DNA of 64,000 nucleotides from an uncultured Clostridia bacterium (lineage in GTDB: Bacteria; Bacillota; Clostridia; TANB77; CAG-508), in contig CAJFII010000005.1 in assembly GCA_904381285.1 (NCBI GenBank), positions 17,535-81,534 on the forward strand, given 5' to 3'. Position numbers and translations under genes: made by a program. The notes under the pieces are model-generated. The model saw only the letters and a list, made by a program, of their open reading frames with translations. It had not been told where the DNA came from and did not search any database. Positions 1 through 8,192 of this stretch are shown piece after piece. The first letter of the stretch is position 1. Each line of letters opens with the position of its first letter.

Positions 1-1
1 A

Positions 2-568
2 AAATATGGCGATTTATTTAAAATGACCGACTGCAAAAGAGTTATTCCATTTGATGAATGTTTTACAACTAGTGTAGGTTCTCGACCTTCCGATATAAAT
101 CCAAATTCTATTTGTGGGCAGTATCTAAATAATAACCATATATCAAATATGCAAGCTTTAATTAATAATATACACTTAAAACCATCAAAAAGAAAATCAA
201 AATATGAAAATAAGGAATGTTATACATCTGGTAAATTAGTACCAAATGGTGATGACTTATTATTGGCATTTGCAAAACTAGACGAAGAAGGATTAGGTAG
301 ATTAACTCGTGACGAATATTTAGATTGTTTGTCAGTATTATGGGAAGAAATTGATAAATATTATGGACAAAAAGATGTATGTATACCTATATTAGGTTCT
401 GGAGTAACTCGTATGGGAGATGTTTCTCCTACACAACAAGAATTACTAGATATGATAATTTGTTCATACAAGTTAAGCCCATATAAAATAAAGTCACCTT
501 ATAAATTATACATTGTATGTAAAAAAAGAGATGATTTTTCATTAAATAAAATCGGAGAAAGTTTATAA
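2..568 (+). CDS. Macro-domain protein (ThsA-macro/DUF6430-like), 5'-truncated by the window edge
   Basis: The frame is open back to the first bases (KYGDLFK precedes the first Met), so this is the C-terminal 188 residues of a longer protein. The motif CKRVIPFDECF and the later GSGVTRMGDVSPTQQE resemble macro-domain proteins of the type found beside TIR domains in Thoeris-like defence proteins and in stand-alone DUF6430 proteins, which bind ADP-ribose-type ligands. Any N-terminal membrane or effector part would lie left of the window. A hairpin terminator follows. Family assignment is from motif memory only; a defence role is inference. Confidence 0.6.
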   Translation, partial: KYGDLFKMTDCKRVIPFDECFTTSVGSRPSDINPNSICGQYLNNNHISNMQALINNIHLKPSKRKSKYENKECYTSGKLVPNGDDLLLAFAKLDEEGLGRLTRDEYLDCLSVLWEEIDKYYGQKDVCIPILGSGVTRMGDVSPTQQELLDMIICSYKLSPYKIKSPYKLYIVCKKRDDFSLNKIGESL

Positions 569-595
569 ATAAGAATGAGAAATTATAAAACATTA

Positions 596-624
596 TTAAA
601 AGAGGTTTATCCTCTTATTTTTTT
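596..624 (+). terminator. Rho-independent terminator of the macro-domain gene
   Basis: Inverted repeat TAAAAGAGG / CCTCTTA with a TTTAT loop followed by seven T. It overlaps the 3' end of the convergent XRE gene and probably serves the rightward transcript. Confidence 0.6.
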
Positions 625-866
625 GGTTTTTCATAATGCATAATATCACTTAATTCACAACCAAGAACAAAACATAATTTAGATAAAACCTCTTTATCAT
701 ATCTTTCAACAGTTCCTTCATAATATCTTCTAACCACTTTATGATGTAACCCTGTTATTTTTACAATTTTACTAACAGTTATTCCTTTTTTATCCATTAT
801 TGATTTTAAATCAAAAACTATTTTTCCATAATCTTTATATAAAAAAATGCTATTATCTTCTAACAT
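615..866 (-). CDS. Small XRE/HTH_26-type transcriptional regulator
   Basis: An 83-residue protein with one helix-turn-helix of the Cro/C1 type: residues about 18-70 contain DLKSIMDKKGITVSKIVKITGLH, a linker, then a second half KEVLSKLCFVLGCELSDIMHYE typical of this family. I chose the ATG at 866 because an AGGGTG ribosome site lies at proper distance; a GTG at 875 would overlap that site. It is probably a repressor of element genes; target unknown. Confidence 0.7.
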   Translation of the reverse strand: MLEDNSIFLYKDYGKIVFDLKSIMDKKGITVSKIVKITGLHHKVVRRYYEGTVERYDKEVLSKLCFVLGCELSDIMHYEKPKK

Positions 867-997
867 TCTACTCACCCTATATCATACTAACAAAGGTACA
901 GAATATTTAACAACTGTTTATTTATACCCGTTTATATATTCAAAAATATGTGATATAATTCTCTTGCTTACTATAAAAAATAAGAGATAAGTACCAG

Positions 998-1273
998 TTA
1001 TCTCTTACGTCTAGGTATTCGCCTTCTATCAACGGTCAATCCGTTTGAAAGTAGTTCGTGTGGCTCAATTTTAAAAATATTAGAAAGGTGGTCAATATAA
1101 TCTATTGATATGTTTCTTTTGCCATTTTCCATTTCAGAAACATATCCAGAACTTGTGCCTAAAAGTTCTGCAAAATATTCTTGAGACCAATTATTTTTGA
1201 CTCTATAATATACAATATTATTTGCTAATATCTTTCTAGCTTTTGTTGAAATTTTCGCCACCTCCTTGACCAT
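998..1273 (-). CDS. XRE-family helix-turn-helix regulator
   Basis: 91 residues. The HTH_3 core spans about residues 17-73 (YRVKNNWSQEYFAELLG, SSGYVSEMENGKRNISID, LSNIFKIEPHELL), followed by a basic tail DRRRIPRRKR. It is divergent from the receiver-domain gene at 1392, so the shared intergenic space may hold an operator. The start is uncertain: ATG at 1273 precedes an AAGGAGG that would sit inside the coding region, so initiation could be slightly downstream at a non-ATG codon. Confidence 0.75.
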   Translation of the reverse strand: MVKEVAKISTKARKILANNIVYYRVKNNWSQEYFAELLGTSSGYVSEMENGKRNISIDYIDHLSNIFKIEPHELLSNGLTVDRRRIPRRKR

Positions 1274-1391
1274 AACTTTATATTATTGTATTATGTTTAA
1301 AGTTTTTATAACATACCACAATAGCAGAAGTTATAAAACGAATATAGAATTATAGTAAGCACAATATTTTATTAGAATGGAGGTGTTTATA

Positions 1392-1994
1392 GTGCATTAT
1401 TTAATTTTTTTACTACTCTTTATTATTGCAATTTTATTGTTCTTTATACTAAAACAAAATAAAAAATACAATGTTGATATTGCAAGTAAAAATAAAGAAA
1501 TTTCTCTTGCAATAGAACAATATAATTATTATAAAGATGAGTGTAATCATTTAAGAGATGTTATTGAAATAAACAAAAGTATTGTTGAAAAAGATATGCC
1601 TAAAAATAATTTAGAATTTGAACCAATATATAAGGGTAAAAAGGCATTAGTTGGAGATTATTTTGCCTTTTCTTATGAAAACACAAAGAGAGTATTAGAA
1701 AGTTTAGGTTTTGATGTTACAATTGCTTTAAGTGGTAAAGAAGTAGTAAAAAGAATTAAAAACGGTGAGAAATATGATATTATTTTTAGTAATAATATTT
1801 ATAGGAACGGAACAGGTAAAGAATGTTTATCAGAATTAAAACAAATAGAAGGATTTAATATACCAGTTATTATTCATACTATTACACCGAATAAAAGAGA
1901 TTATTTCGTTAAAGAAATCGGATTTGATGATTATATTGTAAAACCTGTTACTAAAGAAAAAGTAAAGCCGATTTTAAAGAGATTATTAGAATAA
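1392..1994 (+). CDS. Membrane-anchored degenerate response-regulator receiver protein
   Basis: About 200 residues: an N-terminal transmembrane helix (residues 2-22, nearly all hydrophobic), a short coiled coil, then a receiver-like domain from about residue 82. The domain keeps the typical ALSGKE, GFDDY and VKP signatures, but the acidic pair at the first strand reads VGD and the phospho-acceptor position reads FSNN instead of MD, so Asp-phosphorylation is probably lost. No output domain follows. GTG at 1392 is chosen because the upstream ATG at 1377 lies on the GGAGG ribosome site. It is a pseudo-receiver; partner unknown. Confidence 0.65.
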   Translation: MHYLIFLLLFIIAILLFFILKQNKKYNVDIASKNKEISLAIEQYNYYKDECNHLRDVIEINKSIVEKDMPKNNLEFEPIYKGKKALVGDYFAFSYENTKRVLESLGFDVTIALSGKEVVKRIKNGEKYDIIFSNNIYRNGTGKECLSELKQIEGFNIPVIIHTITPNKRDYFVKEIGFDDYIVKPVTKEKVKPILKRLLE

Positions 1995-2071
1995 AATTTT
2001 TTATGTTATATAATTAATAGAGCAGGATAACAAATATAATAAATTCCTGCCCTATTCTTATATTACTTGTA

Positions 2072-3385
2072 TTATCTAACTCTTTTTAAGTCCTTATTTT
2101 TATTATTTTCCTTTTCATTTTCTAACTGATTTTCTTTTATCCTCTGTCCTATTACTCCTTGTTCTTTTTCTCCTTTTTCGCTATTAGATATAATTCTTTT
2201 ACAAGTTTGAATTTTCTCATTTAATGTATTAATATTTTCTGTTATTTTATCTATTTTATCTTTAATATTATTTTTATCTAATTTATTAGTATTCTTATTA
2301 TATTTAATCCATAAATTTTCTCTTTCGCTTTTTAATGGTGCAATTTCTTCAAATAACTTTGTTTTTAATTCTTGTGTATCTTTAATAGATTGTAAATCAT
2401 ATTTTACAATTAATCTTATTTCTTCACTTGTTTTGTCTAGCTTTTCTATTTCTTTATAATATTCTTTTGTTCTATATTCATAATGAATTTTAGCAGGTAA
2501 TTTTCCTAATAAATATAAATAATGCACATATAGTCTATAAAATGATGATGTTTTTAATTTAAGTGGATCAATCTTAACTTTATCATAAATTCTAAAAGTA
2601 TATACTTTATCATTAGTGTTATCTCTTAATTTGTAATATAATTCTCCTTCATATATTCTTGATTTAATATTTTCACAAGTATAGTCATTTCCAAATGCTC
2701 TTGCTAATCTTATATTTCTATTATAATACGGAGAAGTTATCGTAAAATATTTTCCTGTATCTTTAATATAATAACCTTTATTTTGTAAAAGCTCTTTAAA
2801 TTCTTTATAGCTTCTTGAATTTTCTATTGCATTATCTATCTCTGTTCTAATGATTTCCATTTTTCCAGAATTTTGATTATAATTTGAAATTCTACTTCTA
2901 GCAATATCTTTTTCCTTATTTGCTTTTTTACTTTCTACAACAGACAAACCATATTTTCTACAAATATCATCATTAGTTTCTCGAAGTAATGCAATTTCAA
3001 CATTTGAATTATGATATTTAGTTCCGTCTATAAATGAAACAGAATTTAAAACTATATGATTATGCACATTATTTTTATTTGTATGAGTGCAAACTATAAC
3101 TTGGTATTTATCTCCCCATAATTCTTTTGCTAATTCTACTCCGATTTTATTACACTTTTCTGGAGATATTTCTTTTCCTTCAAAAGATTGTATAATGTGA
3201 TACCCTAACCTTCCTCCTTCTTTGTGGAAATTTTTCTTTGTTAGCATCATCTGTGTATATGCTGTTTCTGGTAAACAGTTTATAGCAGAAACTAATATTC
3301 CGTTTTCTGTTTTTTCTCCATTTTTAGCATAGTTAATTACTGCTTCTAAATTTTTCTTTATAACTTTATATTTTGTAATTGCCAT
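2072..3385 (-). CDS. Relaxase/mobilization nuclease
   Basis: 437 residues, Relaxase domain of the MobA/VirD2 type. Visible signatures include HKEGGRLGYHIIQSFEG, the motif-III metal site HTNKNNVHNHIVLNS with the histidine triad, and a catalytic Tyr candidate early in the protein (INYAKNG). The C-terminal third is charged and coiled. The ATG at 3385 has an AGGAGG ten bases upstream and leaves a 10-bp gap to mobC, whereas the longest ORF would overlap it. It nicks and carries the transfer strand at oriT, using conjugation machinery in trans. Confidence 0.88.
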   Translation of the reverse strand: MAITKYKVIKKNLEAVINYAKNGEKTENGILVSAINCLPETAYTQMMLTKKNFHKEGGRLGYHIIQSFEGKEISPEKCNKIGVELAKELWGDKYQVIVCTHTNKNNVHNHIVLNSVSFIDGTKYHNSNVEIALLRETNDDICRKYGLSVVESKKANKEKDIARSRISNYNQNSGKMEIIRTEIDNAIENSRSYKEFKELLQNKGYYIKDTGKYFTITSPYYNRNIRLARAFGNDYTCENIKSRIYEGELYYKLRDNTNDKVYTFRIYDKVKIDPLKLKTSSFYRLYVHYLYLLGKLPAKIHYEYRTKEYYKEIEKLDKTSEEIRLIVKYDLQSIKDTQELKTKLFEEIAPLKSERENLWIKYNKNTNKLDKNNIKDKIDKITENINTLNEKIQTCKRIISNSEKGEKEQGVIGQRIKENQLENEKENNKNKDLKRVR

Positions 3386-3395
3386 TAAATTCCTC

Positions 3396-3719
3396 CTATC
3401 TTTTTCTTCCATAGATTTTCTTTTCAAACCTTAAAATAAAATCAGCTAATGTTTTTGAAATATACTCATAACTATCGTGTGAAACACTATATTTTGAATT
3501 TGCTATTCTTGCAATTTGATTTATATTATTTGCTATACCATATAATTCTCTTTGAAATTTTTTTATTTCTTCAGTAGGTTGTGCTTTTATTCTATAACCT
3601 TTAATTAAACTTCTAATAAACTCGGCTTCAGTTAGTCCTGCTTCTTTTGATTTTCTTTTTAATAATTCATCTTCTTTTAAATCTAACCATATTTGCTTTT
3701 TTATACTTCTTTTTCTCAT
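3396..3719 (-). CDS. MobC-like relaxosome accessory protein
   Basis: 107 residues; N-terminal ribbon-helix-helix-like basic part (RKRSIKKQIWLDLKEDE, then KEAGLTEAEFIRSLIKGY) followed by the MobC stretch with FQRELYGIANNINQIARIAN. It is translated just upstream of the relaxase, the usual pairing in Gram-positive mobilizable elements, and should help the relaxase bind oriT. GGAGAG ribosome site upstream of the ATG. Confidence 0.85.
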   Translation of the reverse strand: MRKRSIKKQIWLDLKEDELLKRKSKEAGLTEAEFIRSLIKGYRIKAQPTEEIKKFQRELYGIANNINQIARIANSKYSVSHDSYEYISKTLADFILRFEKKIYGRKR

Positions 3720-3794
3720 AATCTTTAATCTCTCCTTTACAAAAAAATTAGCAGTCTTTTATTTAAAACTACTATAAAAAATATTTTAAAATTT

Positions 3795-3890
3795 AAGGGG
3801 GTTGGGGAAGCATTCCCCACATTTCAGTTTTATTATTAAAACTGACAAGCTGTATTTATACGGGAGTAGAAATGCGATGCTTGCTTTTAA
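3795..3890. other. Candidate origin of transfer (oriT) region
   Basis: Noncoding DNA between mobC and the AbiEii gene holds a G-rich island in otherwise AT-only DNA: GGGGAAGCATTCCCC palindrome at about 3803-3820, then the inverted repeat CAGTTTTA/TAAAACTG at 3825-3844, then a GC-richer stretch with TACGGGAGTAG. Position directly upstream of mobC-relaxase and nested inverted repeats fit an oriT. The nic site cannot be assigned. Confidence 0.4.
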
Positions 3891-3990
3891 AATGTTGTCA
3901 TACTTAAAAGTAACTAAAATTAACTAAAAAAGAATATTTCTTATAAGTTTTGCTTATACATCTTGCTAGTTTTTTACTTAAAATTTGCAA

Positions 3991-4025
3991 CAAAAAAAGA
4001 GAAGAATTTTCTTATTTTTCTTCTC
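3991..4025 (-). terminator. Terminator of the AbiE operon
   Basis: Reading leftward, GAGAAGAA ... TTCTTCTC followed by a run of seven T, 16 bases past the stop of the AbiEii gene. Confidence 0.65.
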
Positions 4026-4040
4026 AATTTTTTAATTATT

Positions 4041-4892
4041 TTATTTAAAATATATTTCTTTTATAGCAATAATACTATCAATTAATTGCTCATATTTTAT
4101 ATCTTTTGCATATTCATAAGAACGCTGATATTTATTCCATTGTTCTTTTAAAGAGTTATCATTTTGAATAGAATTTATAGCATCTTCTACAACATTTCTA
4201 TCATTTATTATATCAAAAGTTCCTCTATGTTTGGATGTTTCTCTTATTGCATCAATTAATATTTTACTTTTGACATTTTTCTTATCTAAATGTGTTAGCA
4301 TATATAAGTCATAAAAATCTCTTATTCTTGTATTTAATATACTTCTTTTAATAATTGATTCATACTTTTCTGCAATGATTGTTTCAACATTATAAGTCCA
4401 AATTTCAATACTCCTTTTTTCTAAAAGTAAGTTATATTTGTAATTAATTTCTTTATAAGTTATCTTATCTCCAGTTGTAACATCTATTTTTAAATCAATA
4501 GGCATCTCATCAAAATTTGCTTGTAAATGAACACGAAGTCCTCCATAATCGTCATCTTCCCTTATATTTTCTATACTAATTATTTTAAATTTTATATTAT
4601 CGTTGGCATCTATTTTAATTATTTCTTGTAGTATATTTTCAAGATTTTCCTTATCTAATTTAAAACCTTTTATTGTAGTATCCATATCCATTGTAGACCT
4701 ATTATCTATGCCGATAATTGAAGATATTAACATACCACCTTTTAAAATAAAATTATCCTTATATTTTGAAATAGATATTCTTTCTAATAATCTTTCCAGC
4801 ATATAAGTTTGCATTACTGCTTGTGGTAATACTTTTTCTTTTTTTGCTACATTATTTATTTTCGCTTTTAAACTCATTGCATTTTTTATCAT
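4041..4892 (-). CDS. abiEii: AbiEii-type nucleotidyltransferase toxin
   Basis: 283 residues of the AbiEii/AbiGii family (DUF1814). The core reads FILKGGMLISSIIGIDNRSTMDMD, which contains the GG and D-x-D nucleotidyltransferase signature, followed by the typical K-E and IWTYNVETIIAEKYESI segment. It is the toxin of a type IV toxin-antitoxin/abortive infection system that modifies tRNA or nucleotides with NTP. Its start overlaps the end of the AbiEi gene by four bases (ATGA). Confidence 0.88.
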   Translation of the reverse strand: MIKNAMSLKAKINNVAKKEKVLPQAVMQTYMLERLLERISISKYKDNFILKGGMLISSIIGIDNRSTMDMDTTIKGFKLDKENLENILQEIIKIDANDNIKFKIISIENIREDDDYGGLRVHLQANFDEMPIDLKIDVTTGDKITYKEINYKYNLLLEKRSIEIWTYNVETIIAEKYESIIKRSILNTRIRDFYDLYMLTHLDKKNVKSKILIDAIRETSKHRGTFDIINDRNVVEDAINSIQNDNSLKEQWNKYQRSYEYAKDIKYEQLIDSIIAIKEIYFK

Positions 4893-5473
4893 AACAAAAC
4901 CTCCATATATTTTTTAAGTATTTTTTCCATTTTAAATTCTTTTGCATATTTGCTCAATTTTATCAAGTTTTTATCTTTTCTTTTCATATATTCTTTCATC
5001 GCTGTATTAAAAATTTGTAAATCAGTTTTATTTCTATCTCGTAATATATCAATAATTGTTCGTTCCAAATCATATACTTTTATTGTAGTTTTATCTTGCA
5101 ATTCTAATTTGGTTATTCCTAACTCATACTTGTCCTGTTTTATATAATGTGGCTCTATTATTTCATCATTTACTCTAATATTATTTTTGAAAGTCATATC
5201 ATATTTTAATGGTGTTCTATCAGTTAAATGATAAAAATATAGTGCAGTATTGTGTGAGAATATTCCTGTTTTATATCTTTGTTGTATCAAAAAGAAATCA
5301 TTTACATTTTTTCCTTTTTTTACATATACACCTTTTTCTTTTCTTTCTACATATCCTTCATCAGACAATAATTTTAAATATTGTTTATGGACATTTAATT
5401 TTTTTAAATCACTTGCTAAAATTATTCCGTTATTATTTTCAATATAATTTTTTAAAATTTCTATATTTTTCAT
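4889..5473 (-). CDS. abiEi: AbiEi-type antitoxin/transcriptional regulator
   Basis: 194 residues with an N-terminal winged-helix AbiEi_4 domain (IILASDLKKLNVHKQYLKLL, then GYVERKEKGVYVKKG) and a C-terminal antitoxin region (LERTIIDILRDR). ATG at 5473 is chosen because a perfect promoter lies just upstream (5492-5520) and AAGGTGG precedes this ATG; the longer ORF would start within the promoter. It neutralises AbiEii and represses its own promoter in known members. Confidence 0.87.
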   Translation of the reverse strand: MKNIEILKNYIENNNGIILASDLKKLNVHKQYLKLLSDEGYVERKEKGVYVKKGKNVNDFFLIQQRYKTGIFSHNTALYFYHLTDRTPLKYDMTFKNNIRVNDEIIEPHYIKQDKYELGITKLELQDKTTIKVYDLERTIIDILRDRNKTDLQIFNTAMKEYMKRKDKNLIKLSKYAKEFKMEKILKKYMEVLL

Positions 5474-5491
5474 TTTGACCACCTTATACAT

Positions 5492-5520
5492 ATTATAAAC
5501 CAAATGTATATAGAAGTCAA
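5492..5520 (-). promoter_or_regulatory. Sigma-A promoter of abiEi-abiEii
   Basis: Leftward TTGACT, 17-bp spacer, TATAAT. A TGTATA-type inverted repeat (tatacat...atgtata) surrounds the -10 region and could be the AbiEi operator. Confidence 0.75.
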
Positions 5521-5559
5521 TATTTTGAATAATATTTTATTTTTGTAAAAAATTTAATT

Positions 5560-5952
5560 TTATACATAAATTAGTTCTTTTAAAACAATTTCTTCTGCTT
5601 GATTTTTTATTGCATTCATTGTTCCAACCCAATATAAAGGATTAGTATTTTTCATATCTTCTGTTAAATCACTTTTTGATTTTAAATCTTCTATTAAAAT
5701 ATCAATTTCTTTTTGTGCTTGCTCTTGAATTTCTTTCAAGTGCTTGTTTAATTCTTTATTCATAAACAAAATAGTGTATTCTGCTTTCTTATGTTTCCTT
5801 AAATAATTTAATCTTAATAGCCCATATTTATTTAATGGAATTTTTTCTTCTGGTTCTAAATATAAATTAGGCATATAATAATCACCTTTTTTGGCATATT
5901 CTATTCCTGTTTTTTCATCTATAAATCTATCTTTTAATTCTTCATTTTTCAT
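5560..5952 (-). CDS. TnpV-like transposon protein
   Basis: 130 residues. The order YAKKGDYYMPNL, then KYGLLRLNYLRKHKKAEYTILFM, then WVGTMNAIKNQAEEIVLKE matches the TnpV family known from Tn4451-type mobilizable elements of Clostridia. Function is unknown; it is a marker of mobile DNA. It lies 20 bp downstream of repA and is probably cotranscribed. Confidence 0.75.
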   Translation of the reverse strand: MKNEELKDRFIDEKTGIEYAKKGDYYMPNLYLEPEEKIPLNKYGLLRLNYLRKHKKAEYTILFMNKELNKHLKEIQEQAQKEIDILIEDLKSKSDLTEDMKNTNPLYWVGTMNAIKNQAEEIVLKELIYV

Positions 5953-5972
5953 AATCTTCTATCTCCTTTTCT

Positions 5973-6536
5973 TTAATTTTCTATTACATTACAATACAAT
6001 TTATTTAATTGTTCAGGCTCATAAACTCTTTGTTCATAATTTGAATATGAATTTTTTCTCAGAGGTATATTACTATAATTAGTTTTATTATATTTATTAT
6101 TATTAAGTCGTAAATTTTCCGTTTCTTTATTCGTATTTTTTTCGTTTCTTGAATCGTAATTTTTACGATTTATAATATTAACATTAGATATATGATTTAT
6201 TTTTCCAACATAGATAATGTTATTTTTTCTAAAACCTTGCCTTTTCTCATATATCAATTTAACATTACTTAACTGTCTAAATGCTTTTGTAACTGTTTTA
6301 TCTGATAAATTTAATTTTTCCTGTGCTTCTTTTCTTGAAAATATTAAAAATATATTGCCTTCTTCATCAACCCAATTATTTTTCATTGATATTGATAATC
6401 TATCAAGTAATAATGTGTATAATAATTTACTATCTGAATTTAAGTCTTTATAATAAGGATTTATAAATAATTCTTTTGGTATTTGGTAATAAACATTTTC
6501 AAGATATTCATTTGCTTTATAAGGTATAAAATCCAT
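5973..6536 (-). CDS. Replication initiator protein (RepA N-terminal family)
   Basis: 187 residues; the RepA_N winged-helix domain covers about residues 8-115 (YYQIPKELFINPYYKDLNSD, LLYTLLLDRLSISMKN, W-x-DEEGNIFLIFSR, LNLSDKTVTKAFRQL). Such proteins start replication of plasmids and ICE/IME circles. The ATG at 6536 follows AAAGGAGAAC at good distance, so I shortened the longer ORF. The C-terminal third is low-complexity Asn/Lys and differs from the DnaD-like tail of longer relatives. Confidence 0.82.
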   Translation of the reverse strand: MDFIPYKANEYLENVYYQIPKELFINPYYKDLNSDSKLLYTLLLDRLSISMKNNWVDEEGNIFLIFSRKEAQEKLNLSDKTVTKAFRQLSNVKLIYEKRQGFRKNNIIYVGKINHISNVNIINRKNYDSRNEKNTNKETENLRLNNNKYNKTNYSNIPLRKNSYSNYEQRVYEPEQLNKLYCNVIEN

Positions 6537-6572
6537 AGCAATAGTTCTCCTTTCAGTTTTATTTGATAACAC

Positions 6573-6803
6573 TGAAAGTATTGAAATATCAATAAATTTT
6601 GTCTTGCGGAAATTTACGGAACAATTTTTTTAAAGAATTAAAAAATTGCGGAACATTTTTCTGAACAAAATATTGGAATTTTTGAGAATTTTTCAGAACG
6701 ATAAAAAATTATGCTATTCTCTATATTCCCCAGAAAATAGCACTTTACATATCTTTTGACTGTTTTCAAATTTTCTTAAATTCTCTTGAAAAACGGTCTA
6801 AAT
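6573..6803. other. Intergenic region with CGGAA-containing short repeats upstream of repA
   Basis: Between 6600 and 6665 the motif (G/A)CGGAA followed by a T-run occurs three times, near the upstream side of repA. This could be iterons for initiator binding. No gene is seen. The element-chromosome junction is expected in this stretch. Confidence 0.3.
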
Positions 6804-6879
6804 TGGTCGAGGTGACAGGGATCGAACCTGCGACCTCATGGTCCCAAACCACGCGCGCTACCAACTGCGCTACACCTCG
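6804..6879 (-). tRNA. tRNA-Pro (anticodon TGG)
   Basis: Full cloverleaf with CGAGGTG/CACCTCG acceptor stem, GTTCGATCC T-arm, seven-base anticodon loop TTTGGGA (anticodon at 6844-6846) and encoded CCA. Its 3' end faces the mobile element. Confidence 0.95.
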
Positions 6880-6972
6880 AAATAATATATGAAATTTCAG
6901 AACACTTATAATAATATAGCACAAAATTATTTAATTTGCAAGATATTTTATTAAAAAAATTGCTAAAGTTAC

Positions 6973-7001
6973 TTGAAAAATACAAAAAAAATAAGTATAA
7001 T
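6973..7001 (+). promoter_or_regulatory. Sigma-A promoter of tRNA-Arg
   Basis: TTGAAA, 17-bp spacer, TATAAT, 20 bases before the mature tRNA. Confidence 0.7.
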
Positions 7002-7020
7002 AATAATTGTTAATAAAAAT

Positions 7021-7097
<77 letters not shown>

Positions 7098-7152
7098 AAA
7101 TAAATAAACTTTATGCTTTTATTAAGGTAAAAAATAGGAGATATAACAAAAC

Positions 7153-7437
7153 ATGATAAAACATATAGTAATGTGGAAATTTAAAGAAAATGAAGAAGAA
7201 AACATGAAAAAATTCTTAGAAGGATTAAATAGTTTAAAAAATATAATTCCAGAAATAGAATATATGGAAACAGGAATAAATATAAATCCAAAAAATGAAT
7301 TTGATGCAATTCTAATTTCTGAATTTAAAACAATGGAAGATTTAGAAAAATATAAAAATCATCCAGAGCATTTAAAAGTTTCAGCTTTATGCAAAAGCAT
7401 AAGATTAGACAGACAAGCAATAGATTATGAAATATAA
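7153..7437 (+). CDS. Dabb-family stress-responsive A/B-barrel protein
   Basis: 94 residues, the whole length of a single Dabb domain: MIKHIVMWKF at the N-terminus, a central IPEIEYMETGININ, then the YKNHPEHLKV motif. Members form dimeric ferredoxin-like barrels, some with enzymatic roles; no substrate can be given here. It stands alone behind tRNA-Arg with a weak AGGAG site. Confidence 0.8.
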   Translation: MIKHIVMWKFKENEEENMKKFLEGLNSLKNIIPEIEYMETGININPKNEFDAILISEFKTMEDLEKYKNHPEHLKVSALCKSIRLDRQAIDYEI

Positions 7438-7446
7438 ATATTATTT

Positions 7447-8088
7447 TTATATTTCTCCACATTCCTTTAGTTTATTTATATACTTTCTTTGTATTTCTAT
7501 ATAATTATTCTTATCAGACAATAATATTCTTATATCTTCTAGAAATTGCTCATATTTTTCATCTTTAAAGAAAAATTTCGCATATCCGTTTTCTCCAAAT
7601 TTTAAATTCAAATAATTAAAAGCTCTATCAAATAATTGAGCATCAGATTCTTTTGGATAAAGTTTTTTTTCATAAGTATAAGTGCTTTTTAAACAAGATT
7701 CCACAGTAGTGTTTCTATCAGCAGTAGAAACTATTTTTCCGTAAATACTCCTAGGTTGGTGATCAGCAGATGCTCTATGGTCTTCAATAGCTTCTTTAAT
7801 AATCATTAATTCCTTATCTGAAAAGAACTTTTTTAAATTATCATCTTTATACATAATTTCTCCAGATAGTATTTCATGTTTTTTAGGGTCTATATAATGA
7901 CCAATGTCATGATAAGCTGCTATAGCATATACAATATCATAATTAATATTTGGAACAGTATCTGCAAATTTAAAACTTCTATTTATTACATATTTTATAT
8001 GTTCAATATTGTGTCCTAAATCATTTTTTTGGTATTCTGGAAATACATTTTCTTCGATATATTTTTTTAATTCATCATTTATTTTCAT
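7447..8088 (-). CDS. HD-domain phosphohydrolase
   Basis: 213 residues with an HD metal-dependent hydrolase domain: first His in GHNIEHIKYV, the HD pair in AAYHDIGHYID, and a distal STADRNTT. The family hydrolyses nucleotides, cyclic dinucleotides or phosphate esters; the specific substrate is not evident. AGGAGT ribosome site. Convergent with the Dabb gene. Confidence 0.75.
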   Translation of the reverse strand: MKINDELKKYIEENVFPEYQKNDLGHNIEHIKYVINRSFKFADTVPNINYDIVYAIAAYHDIGHYIDPKKHEILSGEIMYKDDNLKKFFSDKELMIIKEAIEDHRASADHQPRSIYGKIVSTADRNTTVESCLKSTYTYEKKLYPKESDAQLFDRAFNYLNLKFGENGYAKFFFKDEKYEQFLEDIRILLSDKNNYIEIQRKYINKLKECGEI

Positions 8089-8192
8089 GATTTAACTACT
8101 CCTATATGAATCGTTTAAACTAATAAAATTGTAACATATATATATAAATTATCAATACATTTAGAGTAAAATATTGTAAAATGTGAATAACA

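Larger units (their letters stand above)
1..6803. mobile_element. Right-hand part of a mobilizable (IME-like) element
   Basis: A block of genes of mobile-element type: RepA N-terminal-family initiator, TnpV-like protein, AbiEi/AbiEii toxin-antitoxin pair, MobC, relaxase, two XRE regulators and a truncated macro-domain protein. It stops just before the 3' end of the tRNA-Pro gene at 6804; 3' ends of tRNA genes are common integration sites. No integrase or second att site is in the window, so the left end must lie outside it. The exact right boundary is inferred, not seen. Confidence 0.55.
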
